Shown here: piece by piece, positions 45,845-56,225 of the stretch
Numbering within the stretch: position 1 is the first letter of the stretch
How the letters are laid out: every line of letters begins with the position of its first letter
Origin: Notospermus geniculatus
Taxonomy: Eukaryota > Nemertea > Pilidiophora > Heteronemertea > Lineidae
Assembly (NCBI GenBank): GCA_002633025.1
Contig: NMRB01000019.1
Location: forward strand, 457,612-521,611
Reading direction: 5' to 3'
DNA length: 64,000 nucleotides
Made by a program: the position numbers and the translations under genes
Notes under the pieces: model-generated
Told to the model about the DNA's origin: nothing
The model's input: the letters and a program-made list of their open reading frames with translations, nothing else
Database searches by the model: none

Positions 45845-46863
45845 TTAGCTGATAGTGCAGGTTATTGTGTTTTAATCTAATCCTGAATCTGTTGAGCTCC
45901 AGAAGAATGCATCCTAGTGTTGCTATCTCAAGTAAATCCTCGGGGGTTACGTGTCAGCATCAACCAAATTACCTTTAAAATATTGTACCATTATTGACTC
46001 CATAGAATACTTGGTGATTATATAAAGAGAAGAGGCAACAACTGGAGTCTGCCGAAGGGAGTGGCCCCTCTATCACACGGATAGAGCAGGGAGGTGAACC
46101 CTCAACCTTAGAGAAGACCGTGTGTGCTGCCAAAGGGAATGGCCCCTCTACCACGTGAAGAATAGATACAGCTGGGAGGTGAACCCTCAGCCTTAGAGAA
46201 GACCGTGTGCNAGGGAGGTGAACCCTCAACCTTAGAGAAGATCAGCCCAGTACTGCCAAAGGGATTGGCCCTCTGTTACATGAAGAATGGATACAGCTGG
46301 GAAGTGCACCCTCAGCCTAGAGAAGAGCCATTGCTGCCAAAGCAAGTGACCCCTTGATCACATAAAGAATGGTTGCCTCTGGGAATCGAACCATTTACCT
46401 CAGACCAACAAGTGCCAGTGTTTCACTGAGAACGTCTCCCATCTTTTATCTGGCGTAGAATCACAGATGACATTGGGTTGAATGTGGCCTAAAATTACCA
46501 TCAATCATCGTGCTCAATGTGTGATAAACGCCGTCCGACCACTGGGAGCACCAATTTCAATTTTCATTGGATTTTATTGATTCTCAATAAATATTCTTCT
46601 GTGAACCTTCCATTATTACTCTTTGCATATCATCACTGTTTGCACAGCAGTGTTTTGGAAGATCTGTCGAACTTGAATTCGACTTCAAAATAGGTCAAGG
46701 TCAGAGTCTTCTACATAGTAGGCTTATGTAATGCTGGATGTTTTTAATCTAGGTTGAGGTCAAGGCCATTGAATGTTTGCAAAATTGTTGAAGTCCAACA
46801 ACTTGACTTGATGTTGATGACCCTCTGGCCTCAGGTTGATTTGGAGATCATTAATGCATTTCA
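45845..46863 (+). repeat. Triplicated block, copy B (two contig pieces)
   Basis: Same block as copy A, interrupted by an N at 46211 inside the internal tandem units and ending at the N at 46864. The left flank (hairpin, then TTCTAACAGTGCAG) differs from that of copy A. The part after GGTCAGAGTCTTC continues with CTACATAGTAGGCTTATG, shared with copy C. Confidence 0.85.
46211..46211. other. Single-N contig junction
   Basis: Within the CCCTCAACCTTAGAGAAGA tandem units; unit number here cannot be trusted. Confidence 0.8.
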
Positions 46864-46864
46864 N
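46864..46864. other. Single-N contig junction
   Basis: Separates copy B (ending CATTAATGCATTTCA) from copy C. Copy C later reaches the same CATTAATGCATTTCA and continues, so the two contigs overlap. Confidence 0.85.
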
Positions 46865-47593
46865 CCCTCAACCTTAGAGAAGATCAGCCCAGTACTGCCA
46901 AAGGGATTGGCCCTCTGTTACATGAGGAATGGATACAGCAGAGAGGTGAACCATCAACCTTAGAGAAGATCGGCCCAGTACTGCCAAAGGGATTGGCCCT
47001 CTGTTACATGAAGAATGGATACAGCTGGGAAGTGCACCCTCAGCCTTAGAGAAGAGCCATTGCTGCCAAAGCAAGTGACCCCTTGTTCACATAAAGAATG
47101 ATTGCCTCTTGGAATCGAACCATTTACCTCAGACCAACAAGTGCCAGTGTTTCACTGACAACATCTCCCATCTTTTATCTGGCGTAGAATCACAGATGAC
47201 ATTGGGTTGAATGTGGCCTAAAATTACCATCAATCATCGTGCTGAATGTGTGATAAACGCGGTCCGACCACTGGGAGCACCAATTTCAATTTTCATTGGA
47301 TTTTATTGATTCTCAATAAATATTCTTCTGTGAACCTTCCATTATTACTCTTTGCATATCATCACTGTTTGCACAGCAGTGTTTTGGAAGATCTGTCGAA
47401 CTTGAATTCGACTTCAAAATAGGTCAAGGTCAGAGTCTTCTACATAGTAGGCTTATGTAATGCTGGATGTTTTTAATCTAGGTTGAGGTCAAGGCCATTG
47501 AATGTTTGCAAAATTGTTGAAGTCCAACAACTTGACTTGATGTTGATGACCCTCTGGCCTCAGGTTGATTTGGAGATCATTAATGCATTTCAA
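46865..47593 (+). repeat. Triplicated block, copy C
   Basis: CCCTCAACCTTAGAGAAGAT to AATGCATTTCA, then unique sequence. It repeats 46223-46863 almost base for base with one more internal tandem unit. Confidence 0.85.
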
Positions 47594-48534
47594 ACTATAG
47601 ATCGTAATGAACACTTTGTGAATGTTTTCACAAATGACCGGGGATACTGACTATCCACTCCCATCGCAGCGGAAAAGGATTTGTTTTTTTCAATGATATC
47701 AACACGATCGTCACGATTTTGAAGTTCAGTCTTACATGGCGTCTCCCCGGAGCTGTGATAACCTGAAGGCTTTCTTGGATCCCATCAATTTTGTCGATGT
47801 GATATTGAGGTGATTGGATTGCTGGAATATCACGCATATTGGGGCAGCCCCTGGCAATGTGCATTTCAATGTCCGTGATTGAGATCTCATGGTATGGTAT
47901 TCACTTTCACTTCAGGGCATATGAGAAATATTTCCTCCAGGTGACTGATATTGGCTGTGCTGCCGACCGACGCTAGAATGCCGCTTGAGTTGCTCCCAAT
48001 CCATCTTTCATACTCAACCTAACTAGTTATCCATTGTGGTGTCTCGAGGTATACAACAGTCACTTTAACCCATTCATGTCTAATGGACTGTGAACCTGAC
48101 TGTCGGTCCATTGATTGATTGCTTGGACTGCCAACATGGTAACCTGATTCCTACCTCAAGTGACACTACCAATCTTGGATTACGGTATTTCCCTCTTTAT
48201 CAAATGAATGATTTGTCCTTGATTCGTATCACTGCTTCAGACTCTGAGGCGTCAGGTGTGAAGGTTTCCACTGCATCACTCAGATCCTGGCGAAACAAGG
48301 CGACGATCTCCCACTGCAGCTCCCAGATCCTGGCGAGACAGAGCCAGGATTTCCCTCAATCCAATGATTAATGATGGGAATGTAAACAAGTCATCGGCAG
48401 GTGAGACCAATTGAAAGATCTATTCACTATGGAATGATGAATGATCAAACACTGAATGGGAGAAACTTGGACAATGAAGTTTAAACCTCCCATGAAATGC
48501 ACAGCATGGTACAGAGAACTGCATGAGCTACCAT
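47594..48534. other. No recognised gene
   Basis: Short frames only, including 48090-48371 (+), which I do not recognise. Confidence 0.4.
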
Positions 48535-48543
48535 CTCAATGAT

Positions 48544-48875
48544 GCCGAATCGGTAGATGTCGTCCTGGGTAACCCTAAAGTTTTACCCAGGACCAACCTG
48601 GGTAACCCTAAAAGTTACCCAGGACGATCCTGGGTAAACTTTAGTGTACTAAAGTTTACCCAGTTTGCTGATTTGATGGATTTCGTGCACTGATATATGA
48701 CTGAAGTAACGTTTTCAAGATCCTCGACCGCAGGTGAAAAGTGCGCGAATTTCAAACTGGGTAAACTTTAGTACACTAAAGTTTACCCAGGATCGTCCTG
48801 GGTAACTTTTAGGGTTACCCAGGTTGGTCCTGGGTAAACTTTAGGGTTACCCAGGACGACATCTACCGATTCGGC
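48544..48875. mobile_element. 332-bp nested fold-back transposon, 9-bp target duplication
   Basis: Arms of 123 and 122 bp (48544-48666 and 48754-48875) are inverted copies that differ by one T. The tip is GCCGAATCGGTAGATGTCGT. The 9-mer CTCAATGAT flanks it at 48535-48543 and 48876-48884. Each arm is itself made of three small hairpins, in the left arm at 48564-48591, 48597-48623 and 48630-48663. They share CCTGGGTAA ... TTACCCAGG and carry telomere-like TAACCCTAA. An 87-bp loop separates the arms. A 9-bp duplication fits Mutator-like elements, but no transposase is present, so the superfamily is inferred. Near-perfect arms imply a young insertion or arm conversion. Confidence 0.9.
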
Positions 48876-48884
48876 CTCAATGAT

Positions 48885-49287
48885 CTCCAGCAATCAGCCG
48901 CAACATTCGGGGATCCTGATCTGCAAACTGTAGGATAGTCAGAGGGTCTGGCTAATTGGGCTTCCATCTGTTCCAAGGCAAAGAGTTACTTCTTCCTATT
49001 TTCGACGCGGTATCTCTGATAGCGAGCTTTTCATTTCAGAGAATAAGGGTTGAAGAAAAAAGTTTTTCAGCACCCATGGGCAGGAACTCGTGCTAATTAT
49101 GATATTAAATGTCATAAACAGTCCCTTTTCCTGGCACAACCTTTGTGGAAGTTTATAAGAGAGTTGAATTCTATTTGATCTTGGTTCTTATTGCATGTGA
49201 TCATCATCCGTGAATGATCCATGATGTTCAGTTATAATACAAGACTTCCTCCCTGCTTTAATCACACGCTACAGGCCGCAGGCTCCT
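48885..49287. other. No recognised feature
   Basis: About 0.4 kb of unremarkable sequence. Confidence 0.4.
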
Positions 49288-49552
49288 TTTGGACTTCTTA
49301 TCAAAGTCATCAACACTCATTTGATTACTTGTAACATCAACTCTTGGTGAAGCCGTACTGCCTGTCTTCACAGGCTTTGATCGCCACCTTGATTTTGAGA
49401 AGTCTGGTAGCGTAATAATATCAAGTTTCTAAAATTACAGCCCAATAAAGCAGCAAAACTTAGGAGAAGTCACTTTCACTACCATTTGCCTAAGAAGGAA
49501 ATTGCTGCTTAAGGAAATTAGTCAATGCCATAAGTTATCGCCATGGAGTCTG

Positions 49553-49945
49553 CCAAAGGAAACATTGCCAATGGCATGGAAGCAAGATGTCTGCCAAAGA
49601 AAAATTTATCATAGCCATTGAAGCAAGATGGCTGCCAAAGAGAAATTAGTCATTGCCATTGAAGCAAGATGGCTGCCAAAGAGAAATTAGTCACTGCCAT
49701 TGAAGCAAGATGGCTGCCAAAGAGAAATTGGTCATTGCCATTGAAGCAAGGTGGCTGCCAAAGAGAAATTAGTCATTGCCATTGAAGCAAGGTGGCTGCC
49801 AAACAGAAATTAGTCATTGCCATTGAAGCAAGATGGCTGCCAAAGAGAAATTAGTCATTGCCATTGAAGCAAGATGGCTGCCAAAGAGAAATCATTCATT
49901 CCACTGAAGCAAGATGTCTGCCAAAGGGAACGCTAATGGCCATTT
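49553..49945 (+). repeat. 41-bp minisatellite with YY1-like cores, 9 units
   Basis: Units CATTGAAGCAAGATGGCTGC, CAAAGAGAAATTAGTCATTGC repeat nine times, with edge units diverged. Each central unit carries CAAGATGGCTGCC, matching the known YY1 site (CAAGATGGCNGCC). Copy 2 of the larger block has five units (52160-52350). Confidence 0.85.
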
Positions 49946-51219
49946 TCATTTGGGATTCCAAATACATGTACATGTATTGTCTTTGAACATAATCCCCCAT
50001 GGAGATTGCTGATTCGCCATTGCCGTAGGTTCCCTTTTAAAGAAAGATCAGTTGGGGTCTTTGTTGTTTGAAAAAAGTTTGCCAATCTCAGCTTCAAATG
50101 AGTCCATTAGAGTTAGAGGTATCTGTTTCTTTGGCTTCCCCAATAATGGATGCTGCATCATTTTTTTACAACTCTTTATAAACGATAAATATTGTATGAC
50201 TTATCTTAGGCAGCTGTTTGTTGAAAGCATTTACTTATTGAAAAAAAAAACAGCAACGTGTTTTTGTAAGTAATAAATACTGTCTGCGTTCTGTTATTTA
50301 TCATATTTTTTGTGCCATAAAAACTCGGCTGATTATAAAGCAGGTGAAAATGTTCCGGACAGGTACATATATTTAATGTACTCTGATACTGTGGTAATGC
50401 CCTGGAGAAAAGAGGTGGGAAATCACTGTCGTGGTGTCCTTGATATAGGACCTCAGAAGTCTGATGTTTTCCCCACAGGCTGAGATCAGGCTGGTGGATT
50501 TCACCGCAGCTTCCTTATAATCATGTTATCACCATCAATATCCACGGTAATAAGTCATATCTGACTTGATGGGACAACCTTTAGGACTGTATGGAATGTT
50601 CTTTGTAAAATGAGCAAAAATGTAATGGTAACCCTTTTATTAAATAATGCTTCAGCTAGTTTTTGTCAAACCCGTAATGGTCATGATCAGATGTCCAGGT
50701 TGTCAGAGCGTGAACCATCAAGTACCTCTGCTGTATTACTTGGTGCACGAAGGAAAACAAAAACCAGACCAACATGATCTCATTAATTTTCTTGGTGTCA
50801 GTTCGGCACAAATCCCCATCAGGTTGAAAAATGAAATACGGCGTTGATCACCACACATGCGATGTGGACATTATTCTGCATCAAAATGACACTGTTCACT
50901 GGCCGCCAATGATGTGTTTCTCTCTGTCCCCCCAAAAGAGAGACGATCGTTCACACTTGGCCAAGCATGTCTGAAGAAGATCAGTAATTTCACTTTTTCT
51001 TGGAGATTTATAATCGTTGTCGTAAAAATATTATGGGTGAACTCCCATCAGTTATGTCCATGGTTTCTTCTCAGATATGCTTGGCTGACCACATGGCTCG
51101 ACAATCTGTGATTTGATTACATTGTAACAAAAAAGGAGGAAGCTGGATAATGTATGGTGCAAATAGTGTTGGTTTATAGGCTGGTGAAGGCTCTGCATCT
51201 TCAAGTAAAGTCGCCGCTT

Positions 51220-51370
51220 GAAACAAAATCCTGCCTCGCCTTTCAATTTACCCGTCATTCTAAAAACCTGCCTCGCCTTTCAATTTACCCGTCATTCTAA
51301 AAACCTGCCTCGCCTTTCAACCCGTCCTTCTAAAAACCTGCCTCGCCTTTCAACCAGTCCTTCTTATAAC
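51220..51370 (+). repeat. Short tandem array, 30-38 bp units
   Basis: CCTGCCTCGCCTTTCAATTT, ACCCGTCATTCTAAAAA repeats four times, with two units lacking the AATTTA piece. An identical array is in the second copy of the block at 53636-53786. Confidence 0.85.
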
Positions 51371-51873
51371 TGGTCACTCTTTCCGGTTATTCACCTTCGG
51401 ACACGCACCTTAAATTCGAAATGATATTGATTGACTTTGGTACTGTACCGTAAACTGGGGTGAGACAACTAAGGTAACATGGGGCACCCTGAAATTCATA
51501 GTGCAAATGAATACCTCTGCTCAGAATGAGCCAGAGCCGAACGTTTCTCAAGTTACCGAGGTGTCTCACGTATCCCCCACGGTATGAGAGAACCTCTCTC
51601 AACACTTCCCTGTCTCTCCGCTGAATGTTACTCATGCTTCATCAAACCGGTTTTGTCACAACAGTTGTAAGAGGCATAAGCTGTAAAATGACATCTTCCC
51701 ACACATGCCACATGGACCTGACAACATAATATCCAATATCTGAAGCAGGGATTGTTTATGGCTGCCTCGTGCACCATTCACTCTAAAAAAACAAGCCATT
51801 CATCAGTTTCATACCCATTGGTGTGATCATTGGAGAGCTTTATGTCCATCAGTGGCAAAACCATCAGGGTTCC

Positions 51874-51874
51874 N
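51874..51874. other. Single-N contig junction
   Basis: Exact seam between the two 2.5-kb copies. The left contig ends with GGTTCC, and the same GGTTCC in copy 2 continues into unique sequence at 54290. Confidence 0.9.
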
Positions 51875-52159
51875 TTTGGACTTCTTATCAAAGTCATCAA
51901 CACTCATTTGATTACTTGTAACATCAACTCTCGGTGAAGCCGTACTGCCTGTCTTCACAGGCTTTGATCGCCACCTTGATTTTGAGAAGTCTGGTAGCGT
52001 AATAATATCAAGTTTCTAAAATTACAGCCCAATAAAGCAGCATCTCGTAGGAGAAGTCACTTCCACTACCAATTGTCACAGAAGGAAATTGCTGCTTAAG
52101 GAAATTAGTCAATGCCATAAGTTATCACCATGGAGTCTGCCAAAGGAAACATTGCCAAT

Positions 52160-52350
52160 GGCATGGAAGCAAGATGGCTGTCAAAGAAAACTCATAGCCA
52201 TTGAAGCAAGATGGCTGCCAAAGAGAAATTAGTCATTGCCATTGAAGCAAGATGGCTGCCAAAGAGAAATCAGTCATTGCCATTGAAGCAAGATAGCTGC
52301 CAAAGAGAAATCATTCATTCCACTGAAGCAAGATGTCTGCCAAAGGGAAC
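52160..52350 (+). repeat. 41-bp minisatellite with YY1-like cores, 5 units
   Basis: Same array as 49553-49945 but with five units. One unit has AAGATAGCTGCC, losing the ATGGC core. Confidence 0.85.
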
Positions 52351-53635
52351 GCTAATGGCCATTTTCATTTGGGATTCCAAATACATGTACATGTATTGTC
52401 TTTGAACATAATCCCCCATGGAGATTGCTGATTCGCCATTGCCGTAGGTTCCCTTTTAAAGAAAGATCAGTTGGGGTCTTTGTTGTTTGAAAAAGTTTGC
52501 CAATCTCAGCTTCAAATGAGTCCATTAGAGTTAGATGTATCTGTTTCTTTGGCTTCCCCAATAATGGATGCCGCATCATTTTTTTACAACTCTTTATAAA
52601 TGATAAATATTGTATGACTTATCGTAGGCAGCTGTTTGTTGAAAGCATTTACTTATTGAAAAAAAAACAGCAACCTGTTTTTGTAAGTAATAAATACTGT
52701 CTGCGTTCTGTTATTTATCATATTTTTTTCTGCCATAAAAACTCGGCTGATTATAGAGCAGGTGAAAATGTTCCAGACAGGTACATATATTTAATGTACT
52801 CTGATGCTGCGGTAATGCCCTGGAGAAAAGAGGTGGGAAATCACTGTCGTAGTGTCCTTGATATAGGACCTCAGAAGTCTGATGTTTTCCCCACAGGCTG
52901 AGATCAGGCTGGTGGATCTCACCCCAGCTTCCTTATAATCATGTTATCACCATCAATATCCACGGTAATAAGTCATATCTGACTTGATGGGACAACCTCT
53001 AGGACTGTATGGAATGTTCTTTGTAAAATGAGCAAAAATGTAATGGTAACCCTTTTAATCAATAATGCTTCAGCTAGTTTTTGTCAGACCCGTAATGGTC
53101 ATGATCAGGTGTCCAGGCTGTCGGAGCGTGAACCATCAAGTACCTCTGCTGTACTTGCTGCACGAAGGAAAACAAAAACCAAACCAGCACAACTCTCATT
53201 CATTTTCTTGGTGTCAGTTCGGCACAAATCCCCACCAGGTTGAAAAATGAAATACGGCGTTGATCACCACACATGCGATGTGGACATTATTCTGCATCAA
53301 AATGACACTGTTCACTGGCCGCCAATGATGTGTTTCTCTCTGTCCCCCCAAAAGAGAGACGATCGTTCACACTTGGCCAAGCATGTCTGAAGAAGATCAG
53401 TAATTTCACTTTTTCTTGGAGATTTATAATCGTTGTCGTAAAAATATTATGGGTGAACTCCCATCAGTTATGTCCATGGTTTCTTCTCAGATATGCTTGG
53501 CTGACCACATGGCTCGACAATCTGTGATTTGATTACATTGTAACAAAAAAGGAGGAAGCTGGATAATGTATGGTGCAAATAGTGTTGGTTTATAGGCTGG
53601 TGAAGGCTCTGCATCTTCAAGTAAAGTCGCCGCTT

Positions 53636-53786
53636 GAAACAAAATCCTGCCTCGCCTTTCAATTTACCCGTCATTCTAAAAACCTGCCTCGCCTTTCAAT
53701 TTACCCGTCATTCTAAAAACCTGCCTCGCCTTTCAACCCGTCCTTCTAAAAACCTGCCTCGCCTTTCAACCAGTCCTTCTTATAAC
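53636..53786 (+). repeat. Short tandem array, copy in second block
   Basis: Same four-unit CCTGCCTCGCCTTTCAA array as at 51220-51370, with no visible difference. Confidence 0.85.
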
Positions 53787-54497
53787 TGGTCACTCTTTCC
53801 GGTTATTCACCTTCGGACACGCACCTTAAATTCGAAATGATATTGATTGACTTTGGTACTGTACCGTAAACTGGGGTGAGACAACTAAGGTAACATGGGG
53901 CACCCTGAAATTCATAGTGCAAATGAATACCTCTGCTCAGAATGAGCCAGAGCCGAACGTTTCTCAAGTTACCGAGGTGTCTCACGTATCCCCCACGGTA
54001 TGAGAGAACCTCTCTCAACACTTCCCTGTCTCTCCGCTGAATGTTACTCATGCTTCATCAAACCGGTTTTGTCACAACAGTTGTAAGAGGCATAAGCTGT
54101 AAAATGACATCTTCCCACACATGCCACATGGACCTGACAACATAATATCCAATATCTGAAGCAGGGATTGTTTATGGCTGCCTCGTGCACCATTCACTCT
54201 AAAAAAACAAGCCATTCATCAGTTTCATACCCATTGGTGTGATCATTGGAGAGCTTTATGTCCATCAGTGGCAAAACCATCAGGGTTCCATCACAAAGAT
54301 CATGAGAGAGTCTCACTGCAACCTCTTGAATACCCAAATCCCTTTGCTGAATCCAAAGCTCCCATCGAGGAGTCTTTCCTGAAGTAGATTCTATGCGATT
54401 TCTGCGATGAGATCAAAACAAGGCTTCTGTCATGTTACTGCCAGATAGAGGTAGTCATCAGAAGTCTACACCAAAACGGAGCGTGACCTTGATTTTG

Positions 54498-54890
54498 TCA
54501 GAGGGTAGTCCGCGCCCTTGGCGGGGAACTGAACCTGCCGAAGTGGGGAAAAGCCATCCTCGAGAGAGGAAAACCTCGGCTGGCAAGAGCCGGACGGCAG
54601 ACCAAGGAAGGCAACATGCCGGAATACCGTGAAGGCGAGTTGTATAAGTACCTTGGTATTAAGCAGCTTTTTGGGATGGATGCTGCTGTGCTCAGGGCTG
54701 AGGTCGGAACGAAGTATCTTGACCAAGTGGAAAAGATATGGAAGTCTGACTTAAGCCTGGCCAACAAGACCAAGGCGTACAACCAGTTGTGTTGGCCTCT
54801 TCCACTACTATTTCATAGGAATGCAGTGGGGGAAAACCAAACTCACAAGACTTGAGCGGAAGGCTAGAGGTATCTTGAGATGTCAGCGAG
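54498..54890 (+). pseudogene. LINE reverse-transcriptase C-terminal (thumb) fragment
   Basis: The plus frame gives ALGGELNLPKWGKAILERGK, then ELYKYLGIKQ, then KIWKSDLSLANKTKAYN, and after a frameshift near 54835 KTKLTRLERKARGIL. In LINE proteins these follow the YxDD block (the LGMELNLDKC and YKYLGIQ segments, then the WTKTKL..LDRKARKIL segment). It is about 130 residues of a degraded element. No start codon or upstream palm domain joins it. Confidence 0.8.
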
Positions 54891-54987
54891 GGTGGTATAG
54901 AGCCTAAGCTGTTGAACGCATGTATACGTAATTGCTCAAGATGTTAAAGAAATTCAGTAATTGAAGATGTGAAAGAATGGCCGTTTG

Positions 54988-55250
54988 TCAGAGGGTAGTC
55001 GGTGCCCTTGGCGTGGAACTGAACCTGGCGAAGTCCGGAAATGCCATCCTTGAAAGGGAAAACCTCGGCTGGCCAGAGCCGGGCAGCAGACCGAGGCAGG
55101 CAACATGCCAAATACCCTGAAGGCGAGTTGCAGGCCTACAAGTACCTTGGGATAAAGCTGCTTTTGGGGCAATAAGACAGACAAGGGATGGAAAGTGTCT
55201 CACAACGGGTTCATGGACGACATCAAGGTCTACACAAATCAGACCGTAGC
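54988..55250 (+). pseudogene. Second LINE fragment, thumb start plus YxDD-like block
   Basis: GALGVELNLAKSGNAILERE repeats the start of the preceding fragment, and a YKYLGIKLLLG-type segment follows after frame changes near 55135. Then, after a break, FMDDIKVYTN (about 55213-55242) resembles the RT catalytic YxDD block. In an intact LINE this catalytic block precedes the thumb, so the order is scrambled. Confidence 0.75.
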
Positions 55251-55279
55251 CTTGATAAAATCCTAGGCATTTGCCAGAC

Positions 55280-55500
55280 GGTAAACAGCACCCTGGCGTG
55301 GAATTGAACCTGACGATATGCGGAAAGCCATCCTCAAGAGGGCCTTTCAGAAGGGAGGTCGAGGGACTGTGGATTGCTTGGTTGTGTATTCACTAATCGC
55401 TCAAGATACTAAGAAGGGCCACAAGCACCTTGCAGTCTCATGGCTCGACTTCACCAATGCATACGATTGTGCCTCACCAGCTGGTGGTTGATTGTCAGGA
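55280..55500 (+). pseudogene. Third LINE fragment, DFxxAYD block
   Basis: GVELNLTICGKAILKR, then GGRGTVDCLVVYSLIAQDTK, KGHKHLAVSWLDFTNAYD. The last block holds the first catalytic Asp region and is close to KKGHKNLALSWLDFTKAYD in the 25-kb element on the other strand, so both come from one LINE family. Confidence 0.78.
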
Positions 55501-55828
55501 GAAATCTTACGGAGGAGTGCTTTGACAAACCTCATTCTCATTCATCTCATCTCGTGGGCGATGGGGTCCTCTGCTGTAGAATTCAAAGGCCAAATGATTG
55601 CAACCAACCCAATAACTCAGTACAGTGTATTATTTTCTTTGGGATTTATCATTTAGTGGGATTCAGCGTTGTAATTCAATATTTGACCTTGGTCTGTATA
55701 CTGTATTTACGATTACCGAACGGAATCAAAATCCCAAATACAAATACTCCAAATACGCCTCAAGAGGCTTTGTTCACACCTCCACCAGTAGGCTATAATT
55801 AGCGCGAGCTCTATGTGCGGTCAGGCGA
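55501..55828. other. No recognised feature
   Basis: Short frames only. Confidence 0.4.
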
Positions 55829-56020
55829 ATCGACCCCGGTAATATTAGATATCACCCTGGTCGGAGTGCTGTCCCACTGATCGACCAGAGTAATATGGGA
55901 TATTACTCCGGTTGGAATTCTGGCTATGTGAGTGACCAGAGTAATATCAGAAATATATTCTGGTAATATCGGATATTACTCCGGTTGGAATTCCTGCTGT
56001 CTGACCGACCGTGGTCAGTA
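55829..56020. repeat. Tandem units with palindromic GGTAATAT/ATATTACC cores
   Basis: About three 60-bp units each hold a palindrome built on AGTAATAT and ATATTACT. The one at 55888-55908 is perfect with a GGG centre. Linking sequence is CCGGTTGGAATTCNGGCTNT. Function unknown. Confidence 0.7.
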
Positions 56021-56225
56021 TGGGATGGGGTTAAGGATAATGTGCATGACTGGGGTTGAGGTTCATCTCGAGCGAGCGTCCGGGGCTAATATGGAGTTGC
56101 AGAGTGATGTGAGGTCCAGTAGTCTTGAACGTTAGTTGGGATGTTGATATTTTTGGTGGCTGGGAGGGGAATGTCGATGGTCGTCAGCTGCCCCTGCATT
56201 CAGAGAGACTTTAGTGAAAAGTCTC

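Larger units (their letters stand above)
49288..51873 (+). repeat. 2.5-kb duplicated block, copy 1
   Basis: TTTGGACTTCTTATCAAAGT to CCATCAGGGTTCC, ending at the N at 51874. Nearly identical to 51875-54289. Differences are point substitutions, small indels and four extra 41-bp minisatellite units here. The stretch from about 50830 on is essentially identical in both copies, including short frames; the frames are unconvincing as genes. Confidence 0.92.
51875..54289 (+). repeat. 2.5-kb duplicated block, copy 2
   Basis: Second copy, 171 bp shorter than copy 1; about 164 bp of this is explained by four fewer minisatellite units. Confidence 0.92.

Noticed and set aside
48564-48840. Interstitial telomere repeat
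   Set aside because: TAACCCTAA occurs only once per small hairpin, never as a tandem TTAGGG array; it is part of the transposon.
49553-49945. CRISPR-like regular repeats
   Set aside because: Units are contiguous 41-bp tandem copies without unique spacers, in an animal genome.
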